A stretch of 64,000 nucleotides of DNA from Hemibagrus wyckioides. Lineage: Eukaryota; Chordata; Actinopteri; Siluriformes; Bagridae. The stretch spans positions 17,253,511 through 17,317,510 of the forward strand of contig NC_080723.1 of the NCBI RefSeq assembly GCF_019097595.1, given 5' to 3'. Positions 48,987-59,800 of the stretch are shown one piece after another (the stretch's first letter is position 1; every line of letters begins with the position of its first letter). The notes below the pieces were generated by a model that saw nothing but the letters and a program-made list of their open reading frames with translations, did no database searches and had not been told where the DNA came from. The translations under genes were made by a program, and so were the position numbers.

Positions 48987-49034
48987 CTACTTTTTCTTCT
49001 TATTGCCGCTTTCGAAAATCGTCTTCAGGCTTTC
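48987..49034 (-). CDS. exon G: terminal exon, basic tail and stop
   Basis: 48 nt. Acceptor 'gactttcag'. Encodes ESLKTIFESGNKKKK and TAG. The KKKK tail is unlike ordinary PABPC C-termini. Confidence 0.8.
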   Translation of the reverse strand, partial: ESLKTIFESGNKKKK

Positions 49035-51074
49035 CTGAAAGTCAAAGGCAGAAGTCAGTTTTTTTTTTTCATTCCTGTGTACATTGCGAATTGATGATAT
49101 GATCCATTTAAATATGAATCAATATCAGCAATTTTTGATTAAAGATCCTTACCGGCTTGTAACCAGCTGCTCTTGCCTTCAGCAAGGCGTCCATTTTATC
49201 CACCTATAAATATACAAACACACACACAATGAGGACTGAGGGAGTAGTGGGTGGGGCTTTGTTTCCAAATGACCCAAGCTAATACATCATGTCAAAGATG
49301 CTTACAAATCTAATTTCAAACACTTGCTATGTTGCTTGAATGTATATTTCTTGACCGTGTGAGTGTGCTCACCTTGGCTCGCAAGAGCCTGGGATCACTA
49401 ATAATGTTCATAATTTCGAAATTGTTCTCTTGCTGAACAATCATCCATGTAATCTGGTTAGCATCCGTAGGGTGGATTTCTTCTACAAGTGGCAACATGT
49501 AGTCATCTGCAGAGAGAGAGAGAGAAAGTGTGTGAGGTGTGTGTGTGAGAGAGAATAGAAACAGAGGCAGGTAGCATGGGTGGTGGGGCTCAGACTCAGA
49601 CTTTTGTAAGCGCTAATATCAAGTACTTAAAGCAAATGCAGCTTAAAAAAAGGAGCGTGTAGAAGTTTTCAGTCAGCACGTGACGATGAAGTCAGATAAA
49701 AGTGGGATAAAATGCTGGAGAGCAGGAGTGTGTATGAGACGGATGTACAGTATGTGTGTGTTTTTGTGTATGTGAGTGTGAAACTCACGAGCTGTCTGGA
49801 CCTGGTCTTCTAGAGCCGCTGACTCTAGTATGTAGATGGTCAGCCTCTTCTGCGGTGGTGAAAGATTGGGTACCTCTGGGGTTTCCTCTGGGGCAGCTGT
49901 CTCAGCAGCTTCCAGAGTTTTCTCTGGGGCAGCTGTTTCAACAGCCTCCGCCTTATCTTGTGCCACAGTAGAAGAGGAAGCGGTGTCGACAATTCGGACA
50001 ATGTCCTCTGAGGCAGATGCCTCAATTGTTTGGACAGTGTCCTCTGAGGCAGATGCCTCGATTGTTTGGACAATGTCCTCTGAGGCAGATGCCTCGATTG
50101 TTTGGACAGCGTCTTCTGAGGCAGATGCCTCGATTGTTTGAACGGTGTCCTCTGAGCGAGGCGGCTCAACAACTGGGGTTCTCGTCTCGAAGCAGGGAGG
50201 ACACACTGGCTGGCGCGGTTTTCCTGGGGCCTTCCGTGCCTCTGCCTTGCGCATCTCTGCCTCACGCTCCTCTCGAGACTTAAAGTACTCAATGGTGCTG
50301 TAACACAACAGAGAAGCTGCACTTAGAGTCTAAACCGTGCTATTAGAAGTTATCTATGTAAAAAACCCTGATATTTGAACCCCAGGCTGGTAAAAAGACT
50401 AATTTACACGTGGCTTACATTTGACGGTTGTTCAGTACTTTTCCATTGAAGCGCTGAATGGCCAGCGCCGCTGCCTTCGCTGACTCGTACTGGATGTACC
50501 CAAAGTCTTTTGATTCCACAGCCTTCAGGAGAAAGGCAGCGGGTCAACACACAACAACACACTAATCATGTAACACAGATATTCAGCTATTCAGAACAGC
50601 TCCAAGCTCGAACCTTGCATGACACGATCTTCCCGAATTTAGAGAAGGTGTCAGACAGGAAGATGCTGTTGACGGACCGATGAAGGTTCCTGATGAAAAT
50701 TTTTCCCCCCTCGATGGTCTTGGCTTTGGGTTCACAGTTTGACCACATGATGCGCATGGGTCTTCCCAGGAGCAGTTCAGAATTAAACATATTTAGAGCC
50801 CTCTGAGCTGAGGGAACAGAAATAAGTCATTAATTACAATAAAAACATCAGTCTATTATAGTCTATATATAACTCATAAAAACATCATCTTTTTTGTACC
50901 GTTTAAAAACATGACCTTATCCATATAATAAAACTATAAGCTTACACATGTAGCCTCAAGTCGGCTGCAAAAACAGGTAAGAAACTGCAGAAAACTGTCT
51001 GGTTTGTTTTACCATCATTTCCATAGCGGACGTTAACGTAGGCGTTTCCTAGAGGATAGCCTGTCCTCTTGTCC
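48987..51074 (-). CDS. PABP-derived protein: RRM1 (part)-RRM2-repeat linker-MLLE; 7 exons, 5' end missing
   Basis: Splicing seven exons (51,074-51,013; 50,807-50,614; 50,522-50,419; 50,297-49,789; 49,506-49,373; 49,203-49,153; 49,034-48,987) gives 366 residues to a TAG, with GT/AG at every junction and no frame break. Residues 1-42 are the second half of RRM1 (RNP1 LGNAYVNV, ending RPMRIMW, as in PABPC). RRM2 is 56-125 (RNP2 IFIRNL, RNP1 KDFGYIQY). FKSREEREAEMR at 125-136 matches the PABPC segment just before RRM3. RRM3-RRM4 are absent; in their place is an acidic linker with five SEDxVQTIEASA repeats (168-227) and two AxAAPE-type repeats (236-261). Residues about 291-346 are a degenerate MLLE domain with QITWMIVQ where PABPC has KITGMLLE. 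Expected role, by family: cytoplasmic mRNA poly(A)/A-rich binding. The first exon(s) were not found. A pseudogene is possible, but intact splicing argues against it. Confidence 0.85.
49153..49203 (-). CDS. exon F: last MLLE helix
   Basis: 51 nt. Acceptor 'tatttatag', donor 'gtaagg'. Encodes VDKMDALLKARAAGYKP, matching the PABPC segment VDEAVAVLQAHQAK. Confidence 0.85.
49373..49506 (-). CDS. exon E: MLLE core
   Basis: 134 nt. Acceptor 'ctctctgcag', donor 'gtgagc'. Encodes DYMLPLVEEIHPTDANQIT, WMIVQQENNFEIMNIISD and PRLLRAK. This parallels the PABPC MLLE pattern ERLFPLIQ..HP..AGKITGMLLE..NSELLHMLESPESLRSK. Confidence 0.9.
49789..50297 (-). CDS. exon D: RRM2 end and repeat linker
   Basis: 509 nt, unusually long for an internal exon. 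Acceptor 'gtgttacag', donor 'gtgagt'. It begins TIEYFKSREEREAEMRK, then a Pro/Cys-rich step (PRQPVCPPCFETRTP), five 12-aa repeats, two 13-aa repeats, and QKRLTIYILESAALEDQVQT leading into the MLLE exon. The linker is strongly acidic. Confidence 0.85.
49874..49951 (-). repeat. coding 39-bp tandem, two units
   Basis: Two in-frame units, AEAVETAAPEKTL and EAAETAAPEETPE, lie directly after the 36-bp array in exon D. Confidence 0.8.
49976..50155 (-). repeat. coding 36-bp minisatellite, five units
   Basis: Five in-frame 36-bp units within exon D encode SEDTVQTIEASA, SEDAVQTIEASA, SEDIVQTIEASA, SEDTVQTIEASA and SEDIVRIVDTAS. The first four are nearly identical at the DNA level, which points to recent expansion and likely length polymorphism. 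Confidence 0.95.
50419..50522 (-). CDS. exon C: second half of RRM2
   Basis: 104 nt. Acceptor 'ctcctgaag', donor 'gtaagc'. Encodes AVESKDFGYIQYESAKAAA and LAIQRFNGKVLNNRQ. It is two or more residues shorter than PABPC in the loop before RNP1 (PABPC has a D-E-N-G-S loop). Confidence 0.9.
50614..50807 (-). CDS. exon B: end of RRM1, start of RRM2
   Basis: 194 nt. Acceptor 'gttccctcag', donor 'gttcga' (weak). Encodes AQRALNMFNSELLLGRPMR, then IMWSNCEP, then KIFIRNLHRSVNSIFLSDTF and SKFGKIVSCK. This is very close to the PABPC RRM1/RRM2 junction and breaks at the SCK|V point. Confidence 0.9.
51013..51074 (-). CDS. exon A: second half of RRM1
   Basis: 62 nt. Acceptor 'atatatgcag', donor 'gtaaaac'. 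The first base completes a codon from the missing upstream exon. It encodes DKRTGYPLGNAYVNVRYGND, aligning with the PABPC stretch that follows the 'VCR' of RRM1. The polypyrimidine tract is weak, and an ATT microsatellite begins about 30 nt upstream. Confidence 0.85.
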
Positions 51075-51107
51075 CTGCATATATGGACAGACTGGACATG
51101 ATATTGT

Positions 51108-51109
51108 TA

Positions 51110-51152
<43 letters not shown>

Positions 51153-51220
51153 ATAATCTCAACTGTTATTATTATTATTATTATTATTATGGAAACCTTT
51201 CCATAACAATAACAACAACA

Positions 51221-51272
<52 letters not shown>

Positions 51273-51338
51273 TAATTGTTGTTGTTGTTGTTGTTGCTAA
51301 TAATAATTATTATTATTATTAACATGTTGTTGTTGTTG

Positions 51339-51387
<49 letters not shown>

Positions 51388-51390
51388 GGA
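51108..51390. repeat. compound ATT/AAT/GTT microsatellite in the upstream intron
   Basis: (ATT)n at 51,111-51,150 and 51,167-51,190, (AAT)n at about 51,220-51,272, (GTT)n at 51,276-51,297 and 51,326-51,342, and (ATT)n again at 51,342-51,388. The two 'atggaaa...ttccat' spacers (51,189-51,204 and 51,386-51,402) are themselves palindromic. ATT and AAT arms can pair into a long hairpin. Confidence 0.95.
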
Positions 51391-51496
51391 AAGTTTTCCA
51401 TTTTTAAAGTCCAGAGTCGATTTATTATAGATCTGATGTCAAAAGCTGGACTCTTTCAAATAAGGTAGACATGACAGACAAAATGCATTATAGGTC

Positions 51497-51760
51497 CAGA
51501 GGTGGACAAAGTACAGCACACAACTCTATCACTTGAGTCAAAGTATAGAGACATGGTCATGGTCATATATTACTCTGATAGACCCCTGACAAGCAAACAC
51601 ATGCAAAACAAAATGCATACATTTCTACATTGCACATCCATTATAATACTTACCTTAACTAGCTGGCTTCTTTCTTGTTTCCCCCTGATCCACCAAATCA
51701 TCAAAGTTCAGCATTTTTAACAAGCTCTGATTCAGGTGTGACAGCATGTTGGGCTCATTT
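51497..51760 (+). mobile_element. hAT-like (Tol2-style) end
   Basis: It starts 'cagaggtggacaaagtacag' and continues 'cacttgagtcaaagtataga', the consensus style of CAGAGGTG-type hAT termini. The following 150 bp holds no transposase. On the - strand 51,650-51,714 reads MLNFDDLVDQGETRKKPAS then a stop, before a gtaagt. This is probably part of a dispersed repeat and not an exon. Confidence 0.5.
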
Positions 51761-52137
51761 TAGTTCATTTTAGTTCATTTTGAATCCTAGCCATTAGGGA
51801 AAAATGAACATGCAGTTCAGGGTATACAGTCTACAGAGTATTCAAGCATACAGTCTTGTTTTGATGTACATTTGTCTTTTACAGCCAGGTTCTGGCCAAA
51901 TCTACAGGCCGACTAACTTTCAAAAACCACATTAAAGCAAAAAAGGTCCGAAAATGCAGGCATTGGAAATGAAAGATTTTTTTTTTCTTTTTCTTTTTCT
52001 CATCCTTTGCACAAACAAGATCACATGCAACGAGGAAACAAGGTCAATGTGGTGCAGACATTTCTGATGTATGGATATAATCAACTCTGAAATTCCGCTT
52101 TGCCTCTCCCTATCTTTACAGTATATCTTACTACATA
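51761..52137. other. non-coding, no gene seen
   Basis: Includes a T-rich run at 51,978-52,000. Confidence 0.4.
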
Positions 52138-52139
52138 TA

Positions 52140-52694
52140 CACTACCAGTCAAAAGTCTGGACACACCTTTTAATTCAATGTTTTTTGTTTAGGGATTTAT
52201 TTTCTATATTCTAGAACAGTACTGGAGATTTCAAAACTATGAAATAACACACATGGACTTCAGTAATCCATATGTAATGACAACAAAAAACAGTCAGTTG
52301 TTATTTTAAGACACGAAGGTCAGGTGTTCTGGAATAGTTCTTGCAAGAACAGTATTGTCAAGTGTATTTGCAAAACCCATCAAGCACCATGATGAAACTG
52401 GCTCACATGAAGACCATCCCAGTAAAGCAAGACCAAAACTGACCTCTGCTGCAGAGGAGAAGTTCATTTAGAGTTACCAGCCTCAGAAATCACCAATGAA
52501 CAGCACCTCAGATTAGAGCCGTTATGAAGGCTTTACAGAGCATCAGTAGCAGACATATCTCAATATCAACTGTTCAAATGAGATTATTGTGTATTTCAGC
52601 CGCCTTCAGCATTGTTTTACAATGTAGAAAGAAATAAACATCAGGAAAGACCATGGGATTAGAAGGTGTGTCCAAACTTTTGACTAGTAGTGTG
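52140..52694 (+). mobile_element. non-autonomous Tc1-like element, second family
   Basis: Inverted ends 'cactaccagtcaaaagtctg' and 'gacacacctt' on the left, with the complement 'aaggtgtgtccaaacttttg' and 'actagtagtgtg' on the right. TA flanks at 52,138-52,139 and 52,695-52,696. The interior keeps an N-terminal transposase remnant: 'aagcaagaccaaaactgacc' is the KARPKLT AT-hook region and 'tctgctgcagaggagaagtt' is SAAEEKF. The catalytic part is deleted. Confidence 0.85.
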
Positions 52695-52696
52695 TA

Positions 52697-55108
52697 TTAT
52701 AGATGAACCATTATAGAATAAGGCCTAGTAACCAACGTGTTTTGATTTGAATTTTGATTGTGAAATATGATCGATCAGAAAGGGGTTGATTAATTTTCTG
52801 CATCTGATGACAGTATCAGCTTTCACAGGGCCTTGTATGAGGGACACTTCACTTTAAGTATTTAAGTATGTAATTGTTTAAAAGATGTTTATTTATGATT
52901 TTTGGAAGGAGTCTCCAGTATCGGCACTTTTTGACAGTCAGTAAGTTTTCTAACACGGGAAACATCTCAAGGACTTTGCTTTAGTGTCATTGTTTGAATA
53001 TTAAGAAGCGAAAAACGTACTGCTGCAAAATCGACTGTGGTCTAAAGACAATTATTATTTTAGATAATTGAGGATTTGAGGATCGCAGAGTTTGCTCCAG
53101 GTTTCCTCCCTAGAGCTTTTTTAAAATGGTATTTTAGCTACATGCTGACTTAGAAAGCTAGCTGACCTTTTCTTGTTTTAATTGACATGTTTACCTCCTT
53201 TAAGGCTTTTTCTCTTTGGCATTTTGTGTTGATTCTCCACATTGCTTTTGCAAGTGCTTTCTCTGATGATGCTTCATATAATGACAGTCTGAGCATCTGA
53301 CTGGACTTTGAGTAATGCTTTGATCATATAGATATGTATATACATTTTTAATTACATATTTTGGCCCAATGAATAGGGAAACATCTTTGGCATGTCAGTG
53401 CACAGTAATTGCCGCTCCAGTGTCGGGTTGAAGGAAAAAATTGAAATCAAATAAGCATTTCTTGTGTTCAACAGGTTTGAATTATTCATAGGTTCAAGTG
53501 TTTCCATGATTGTGCCTGTTTGGTGATGGTTTTTCCAACGATACTAGAAAACGCTACTCTTATTGACACTTGACGTTAATGCTATGTGTTTTTAAGTTAC
53601 TTTTATTTCCAGTTTTTATTTTTAGCAAATCTATGGCGATTACGGTCAAAAGCACTCGGTCTAGTAAAACATAACACTTATACGAACATTCAGCCACCAA
53701 GTCACTCTGGCTGCATTCATTGAGATGTACTTGTTCTCCATTATTGTAAAATTCATTGTCCTCACATGGTGCCAGGTTTTCAATCTGTCCAACCCATGGG
53801 TTTGCCCATTTTGCCAAAAAATGAGTAGGTTGGCCCATTAGAGACTGCCTTCCTCAGACTTACATATTGGCACCGTATCCAAGGAAACGCATGCATATGG
53901 CAGTTAAATTCAAGCCCTCTGGTTCTTGGCGCGATCATAAATAACCCAGCCATGTTTCAGTGTAAAATGCACTTTTTTGGAAATTGCTCTCTATTTGGAG
54001 AACTGGTTTGTGTCTTATGGCACCATATTGTCCCTGAAACCAAATTTTATTGCTTTCGAAATTGCCGTCTGCATTGCCTGTTGTGCATTTTCCTGTCTCA
54101 AATAGGTTTGAGGAAAGTAAGAGCTGTGGAGTGATGAACTTGGGGAAAGCCAGGGCATGAAGTGAAGAAAATACAACAAGAATAATAATGTTAAAAGAAT
54201 AATGTTAAAAGACTTTATTGCTGTGTTGCTCACAATACATAAGTTTTAGCACTTGCAATTATGATTATTTTTTTTTGGATGTTCCGATTGTAAACAAGGC
54301 TCAAACACTACACAGTGGTTCACCTAGTTTTATTTGCATAATCAGTCCCTCCAGGATTTCACTGTTTTGCGATTGTAGAAACCTAAATGAAGCAAACTCT
54401 GCAATATTCCACATATTTGGTCCAAGATTCATCATGTGACATAATCACGACACACAGTCAGGCAAAGCCCTCTTCTATTCACGTGCATCAAACATTGAGT
54501 ATGAATGCAGCTATCATAGGAAACAATTAGGTATGTCGTCACTGGTAGGAGTTTAAAAGAAGAATCCTGTGCTTTAAGTTTTGCCAAATTCAAGTAGGTA
54601 ATCATATGTGATATATGAAATACTAGTGACCCAGCATGCATTTGTGAGAGCTACACACACACAAACAAGTTTATCAGTTAGTTATCCAGCTAGCTAACTG
54701 CTAGTACACTTTTCAGTAACAAAGTCTCCAGTGGCATTGTTAGATTCTTAATGTGTTGTGACAGTAGACAAATCTGTGAAAATATACCATAGCATTTTGT
54801 ACATTCTTCACATCAGTAAAGCAGTTTTAGCATGCAGGTCCCCAGGTGCCATATCATTCTCTAGATATTTGCATATTGGTCATGACAGACCTAAAGCTGT
54901 GGAGCTTATTCTGTGGCAAAATAAACTGAGCTCATACATAATGCTTACTGAAATATCTTGGGTTAAACGTCTACATAAGGAGAAAAAAGTGAGATAATTA
55001 TTTTTTAAAAAGCAGATTTTGGGTACTTTAAATCTAGTACACAATATAATTCTCTTTATTTAGCTGGCCTCACAGACGTGCATGTGCTACAAAATATTGT
55101 CTTATATT
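52697..55108. other. non-coding unique DNA, no gene seen
   Basis: Frames up to 92 codons (53,560-53,838, -) have no recognisable domain. I looked here for the missing RRM1 exon of the PABP-like gene and did not find it. Confidence 0.4.
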
Positions 55109-55110
55109 GT

Positions 55111-55115
55111 ACTCT

Positions 55116-55189
<74 letters not shown>

Positions 55190-55213
55190 CATCCATCCAT
55201 CCATCCATCCATC
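55111..55213. repeat. (CTAT)n then (CCAT)n microsatellite
   Basis: About 19 CTAT units followed by about 6 CCAT units. Confidence 0.95.
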
Positions 55214-56395
55214 CACTTAATTAGTACATAATAGTTCTGCTGCTTGCTTTAGTACTTTCTTTCTTATTAATTATTTACCTAGTTGCTTACTTACCTACTT
55301 AGTTTCTTAATTACACACCTACTTGCTTTCTTACTGTACTTACTTTTTTACTCGCATACTTATTTACCTTTCATAAGTAGCTACAGAACTTACTTTCCTA
55401 CTCTATTTACTTGCTTATTGTCTTATTTTACTTGCCTGCAGTACGTAGTTTCCTAACTTAGTTATTTACTTGATATCCATTGTTACTTAACCTCCTTATT
55501 TACCTATTTGTTTTCTTACCTGACTTATCCCTACATATATTCTCACTTCCATACATAATTAACTTACTTATTTACTTACTTACTTAGTTTCTTAATTACC
55601 TACTTACTTTTTTTATTTTACATAGCCACTTAACTTCCTTATTTGCCTATCTTACCTTATTTGCCTATCTTACCTTATTAACCTACCTATTGACTTTTTA
55701 AAAAATTTTAAATAGTTATTTACCTTACTTATTTACCTACTTTATTTTATTATTTTTTTAACCTTACTTCCCTACATACTTTCTTACTTGCATACACTTA
55801 TTTACCTACTTAATTTCTTATTTATCTACTTACTTTTTTACATAGTTACTGAACCGTCTTATTTGCCAAATGGTACTTATTTACCGACTTTTGTTTTTGT
55901 TTGTTTGTTTGTTTTTTTATACATTATTTACCTACCTACTTTCTTACTGCCTTTCTTTCTAATTTACAAAGTTATTTACTCACTTTGTTTTTTTTTGTTG
56001 TTTTTTTTACATTATTTACCTACTTACTTTATTACTGCCTTTCTAATTTATGTAGTTACTTACCTTGCTTATTTACCTGCTTGTTTTTATTTACCTACTT
56101 TACTTACTTTCTTGCATATTTACTTAACTTCCTTATTTGCCAACTTGATTTCTTACCTACGTGCTTTCTTTCTAAATTACATAGTTACTTACCTTACTTA
56201 TTTACCTACTTGTTTTGTTTTAGCTACCTTATTTACCTACTTATTTTCTTGCATAGTTATTTAGCTTGTTTATTTACCTACAGTACTTTTCCTACTTTAC
56301 TTATCTAATTATGTTTTTGCTTGAATACTTACTTACCTTACTTATTTACCTGCTAATTAGCTTACCTTACTTGCATACCTACTTACTTACTTCCT
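55214..56395. repeat. degenerate TTAC/CTTA tetranucleotide satellite
   Basis: Nearly 1.2 kb of diverged 'tacttacctacttattta'-type repeats, continuous with the CTAT run. The + frames of 158 and 135 codons here are L/Y/F/T-rich by-products and look like false membrane proteins. Confidence 0.9.
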
Positions 56396-56420
56396 GCCAA
56401 AAGTATGCCAGATGTGACAA

Positions 56421-56894
56421 CATCAGCATACGAATGCCCTCCCTGTTGAATTTTCACCTTAAGAATCGAATTTTTGCAAGAAATTTGCCTCGGTATACGA
56501 AGCATTTTTGGCATAAGAGCGAAACGAAATGAAACGAACGCCGGCTAAGTTGCACAAGCGTCCATGGAAAGCCAAGTGAAGCAAGTTTTACTAATTTTAT
56601 TTCAGTCAGTGAAAGCTGTTTCGCAACCCACAATGCCAATGTTGCCTTCGACATGTGTTCAAAAGCTATGTGATTTTTTGGGCGACAGATTGGTGGTTTA
56701 GGTGGTCTGTTCTATTTTTTAGCCCAAGCTTGGTGGCATGACTTCCTGTGAGGACCACTGAACCTTGGAAATTGGTAATACTGGTAATATTTTTGGGTGG
56801 CTGAAAAAGATCTGCATTTACATTATTTCTTATTATCGCAATACAAATTTTCGCCTGAAGAACGAATTAAAGTCATATACAGAGGTTTCCACTG
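56421..56894. mobile_element. Tigger/pogo-like MITE, copy 2
   Basis: Same family as 62,187 and, reversed, 5,620. Left 'cagcatacgaatgccctccc', right 'agaggtttccactg' with TA following. Shared blocks are 'ccttaagaatcgaatttttg', 'ggaaagccaagtgaagcaag', 'agcccaagcttggtggcatg' and 'gcatttacattatttcttat'. No intact frame. Confidence 0.7.
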
Positions 56895-59800
56895 TAACAG
56901 AAATTGATGTTGATTTTTTATTATTTCTAAACGAATTCCTTTGGCTCAGTTCTAAAGATGCTGCAGGAGTATTAGGATGTACAATCTTTGTTTTATCAAT
57001 TGCTATGATGATTTTTTTATACACTATATAGCATGTATATCATATGATATTCTTCCACTACAATACCCAATCCAGTGCGTCTTCTCACGTAAGCGGTGTT
57101 CTTCACAATGTTTGGCCATCACATTCAAAGCAGATGTATTTGATGCCCTCGGCTGCATTCTTATATAAGCTGTTGTGGAGATTGCCTTGATTGTCTGGGC
57201 ACGGCGTACACCACCATCCGTCTGGCAGTCCCGTTTCTGCTGCAGCTCTGAGTCCCAGAGGAGGTGCAGGTTCTGTTCAACTGGCTGAAGTGTCAAGAAA
57301 AATAACAGGCCATTCCAATGGCTTTTTTTCTATTTTTTTTTATGGGCTTTTGGTATGATTGCGAATGCATTGTCAGTGGAAACACATGAAAGAAATAAAC
57401 GCACTCAGGGAGACGATTTTTCTGAATAAGGATTAAGGGGGAACAAATGAAGAGGGAAATAAAACTTTTCCCGTGTTAGAATACTACTATTCAGTGTCAT
57501 AGCATATGTGCTAATGAGGAGTGAAACTTGATTTATCTTAGCGCCCTTTGTTCCTGTCACTTCATCTAAATATAGTGCAAGAATATCGTCTCGCCATTCG
57601 TACAGCATGTCCTTGTACTCGCTAATGTGATAATAGTTACTAAAATAACCTGATTATTTCAGAGTAGTTCATTTATCAGGTTGCCTCTGGGGTTTTTTTG
57701 GTGCTGGAAAGTGGTGGTGTATCTCCCTGATGTCCCAGGTTAAAAAGTAAATAAATAAATAAAAACGTGACATGGCATGTGACTGAGTTAGATTTTAGTG
57801 CTACTGTATAAGCAGTGTGTTCAGTCTAGCTGCAATAATATCGGAACAGTCGGTGCTGGTGTTGGTGTGATTCAAAGAGAAGCTACATGTTTGGGAATCC
57901 TATCATTTAACACTATTCTGGTGTGCTGCCTGCCCTTTCAAGCGCTCCTGCTTGTTGTTGCTATGACAGTGACATATAGAGATAATAACTGCTGTTAGAG
58001 TGCAGCATCTTGGCACAAAGAAAGTGCTCGGTTGTTTTCCGCGGATTTAAAATTCCTGATTTTGACAAAGAAAATAGAGAAATAAATATACATAAGGAAT
58101 TTTTTTTCCAGTGTTTAATTGGATCGATCTTTGGCGTGAATTTTCGTTCAGGTCAGATGACAGCACTCGGCTGTGAGCTGAGAGAGGTTTCCTAGATCTC
58201 GGACTACTCCCGAGTGAACTCCAGCACGGAGCTGATTCATAGTGAAAAAGCGATTCGACTGTGAATCGATTCTTTGCAGGAAGTGAATCGAATCTGCCAT
58301 GTGTTTTAAGATGCAGTAGATTCGAAGATGAAAACTGAGCCACAGGTGTATAATAGCGCTGCCGAAATACTCCCATGGTGGATGTGATAAACATTATGGA
58401 TTTTCACACCGAAAATAGTTCATCCTGGGTCGTTGTAAAACTCAGAATCCTGGTTTATGTTGGTTAACATATCACACTTAACAACTGATGGTTCGCATTG
58501 TACAATCATTAACCCTGGATTAACTTTAATGACCGCTTTAAATAAAAAATCTCTTGGCTTTGGGAATCCATCTTCGTCTAGATTACACATGCGAAACAGG
58601 GTTTATGACGTTAGATTGAGCACACTGTGAACAGATTATACAATTAGTTATAAATTCAGTAGAACATCAATGATTAAAAATTTAATGCACACTTGACAAA
58701 TGTTGGTTTGTCATTGTATCTCTGACCAATGAATGAAAGAGTGGTAAGGATACATTTTTTTCCCCCTTTGGTTTCTCTTAGAGTTGGTTTCTAGCAATAG
58801 GCTAGTAGGTGTTTCAACAGCGGGTAGCTCTCAGAAAAAAAAAAAAAAACCGAAGCCCAAATGCTTTAATGCGGCTCTCCAAAAGAAGGAAAGAAATAAG
58901 GATACATAATAAAAACCCAGAAATGGGCTTTAACCATCAAAACCATGAAGGTTCCCTTGATAAGATCGAAGAAGAATCCAGAGACACGTCTAACAGCGCA
59001 GTCTTTTCTAAATAAAAAGCCTTGATATTTTGTCATTTCTATGTCTTAGGAATCCTTCAAGCCGGACTTACATTAACAGCGATGCAATCTTGCGCGTCTT
59101 TAGAGTAACACACAGGAGCGAGGCAGCTAAAGCGCCTTGCTCTAGATTTTATTGCGTAGCTTTTATAGGAAAGGCCTCAGGGGAATTTAGTAGAGAGAGT
59201 GGAAACGGAATGGTACTCATAACCCCGGTAAAAGCTCTCCCGGGGCCGGAGAGACACTTTAAGTCCACTGACCATCATGATCAGACTGAGATTTCATGGA
59301 AAGGTTTGGCTTTTATCAAAAAACATGATTGAAGAAAGTGTTTTCAGGTTTAAGAGGAAGCGCTTCAGCGTACAATCAGCCTCTCAGGCCGTGCCCCGTT
59401 CTCACACAGAGCGCTTTACTGGATATTTTATTTCTTCAGATTAACTCCCGATTTCGTCTAAATACATAATAGAATTTCGTCAGACGCTGTTATTTCTTTT
59501 AACGCGTCAGTGGGAAAAAAAAAAGGAGGCGTGTTGGGAGTTGATGTTAAATGCATGTCGCGTGCACATATTTCATTCTGCCTCCACGGAATCGTGCATT
59601 TATGCATTACAGTTAAACAAACACTTTAATCGAAACCACTTAATTAGCCAACCCTGAGCGCTAGGAACGAGGCTGTGGAATAAGCGATTGTGAACGGAGT
59701 TGAAAATGTCATGTTTGTCAAGTGTCTAATTCCCTCAGTCTCAGTTTGACGTGTGATGTTGCTTTAGTGTCAGCTCACATTTATTTTTTTATTTTTTATT

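Noticed and set aside
49836..50283. + strand frames of 88-101 codons over the 36-bp array
   Set aside because: Antisense shadows kept open by the 36-bp period.
49673..50308. Reading exon D of the PABP-like gene as a stand-alone 211-aa gene
   Set aside because: Its 5' part lies before a clear acceptor (gtgttacag) and its 3' part runs past a gtgagt donor into intron sequence. The spliced model joins it in frame to PABP-homologous exons on both sides.
51650..51714. MLNFDDLVDQGETRKKPAS as the first exon of the PABP-like gene
   Set aside because: It has an in-frame stop before the gtaagt donor, does not resemble RRM1, and sits in what looks like a dispersed hAT-associated repeat.
47424..51760. 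The PABP-like gene carried between two hAT ends as a composite transposon
   Set aside because: Both ends are left-type ends in the same orientation, so they cannot be the two termini of one element.
55788..56308. 158- and 135-codon frames resembling membrane proteins
   Set aside because: They lie wholly in the TTAC/CTTA satellite; hydrophobicity is a by-product of TTA/TTT/TAC codons.
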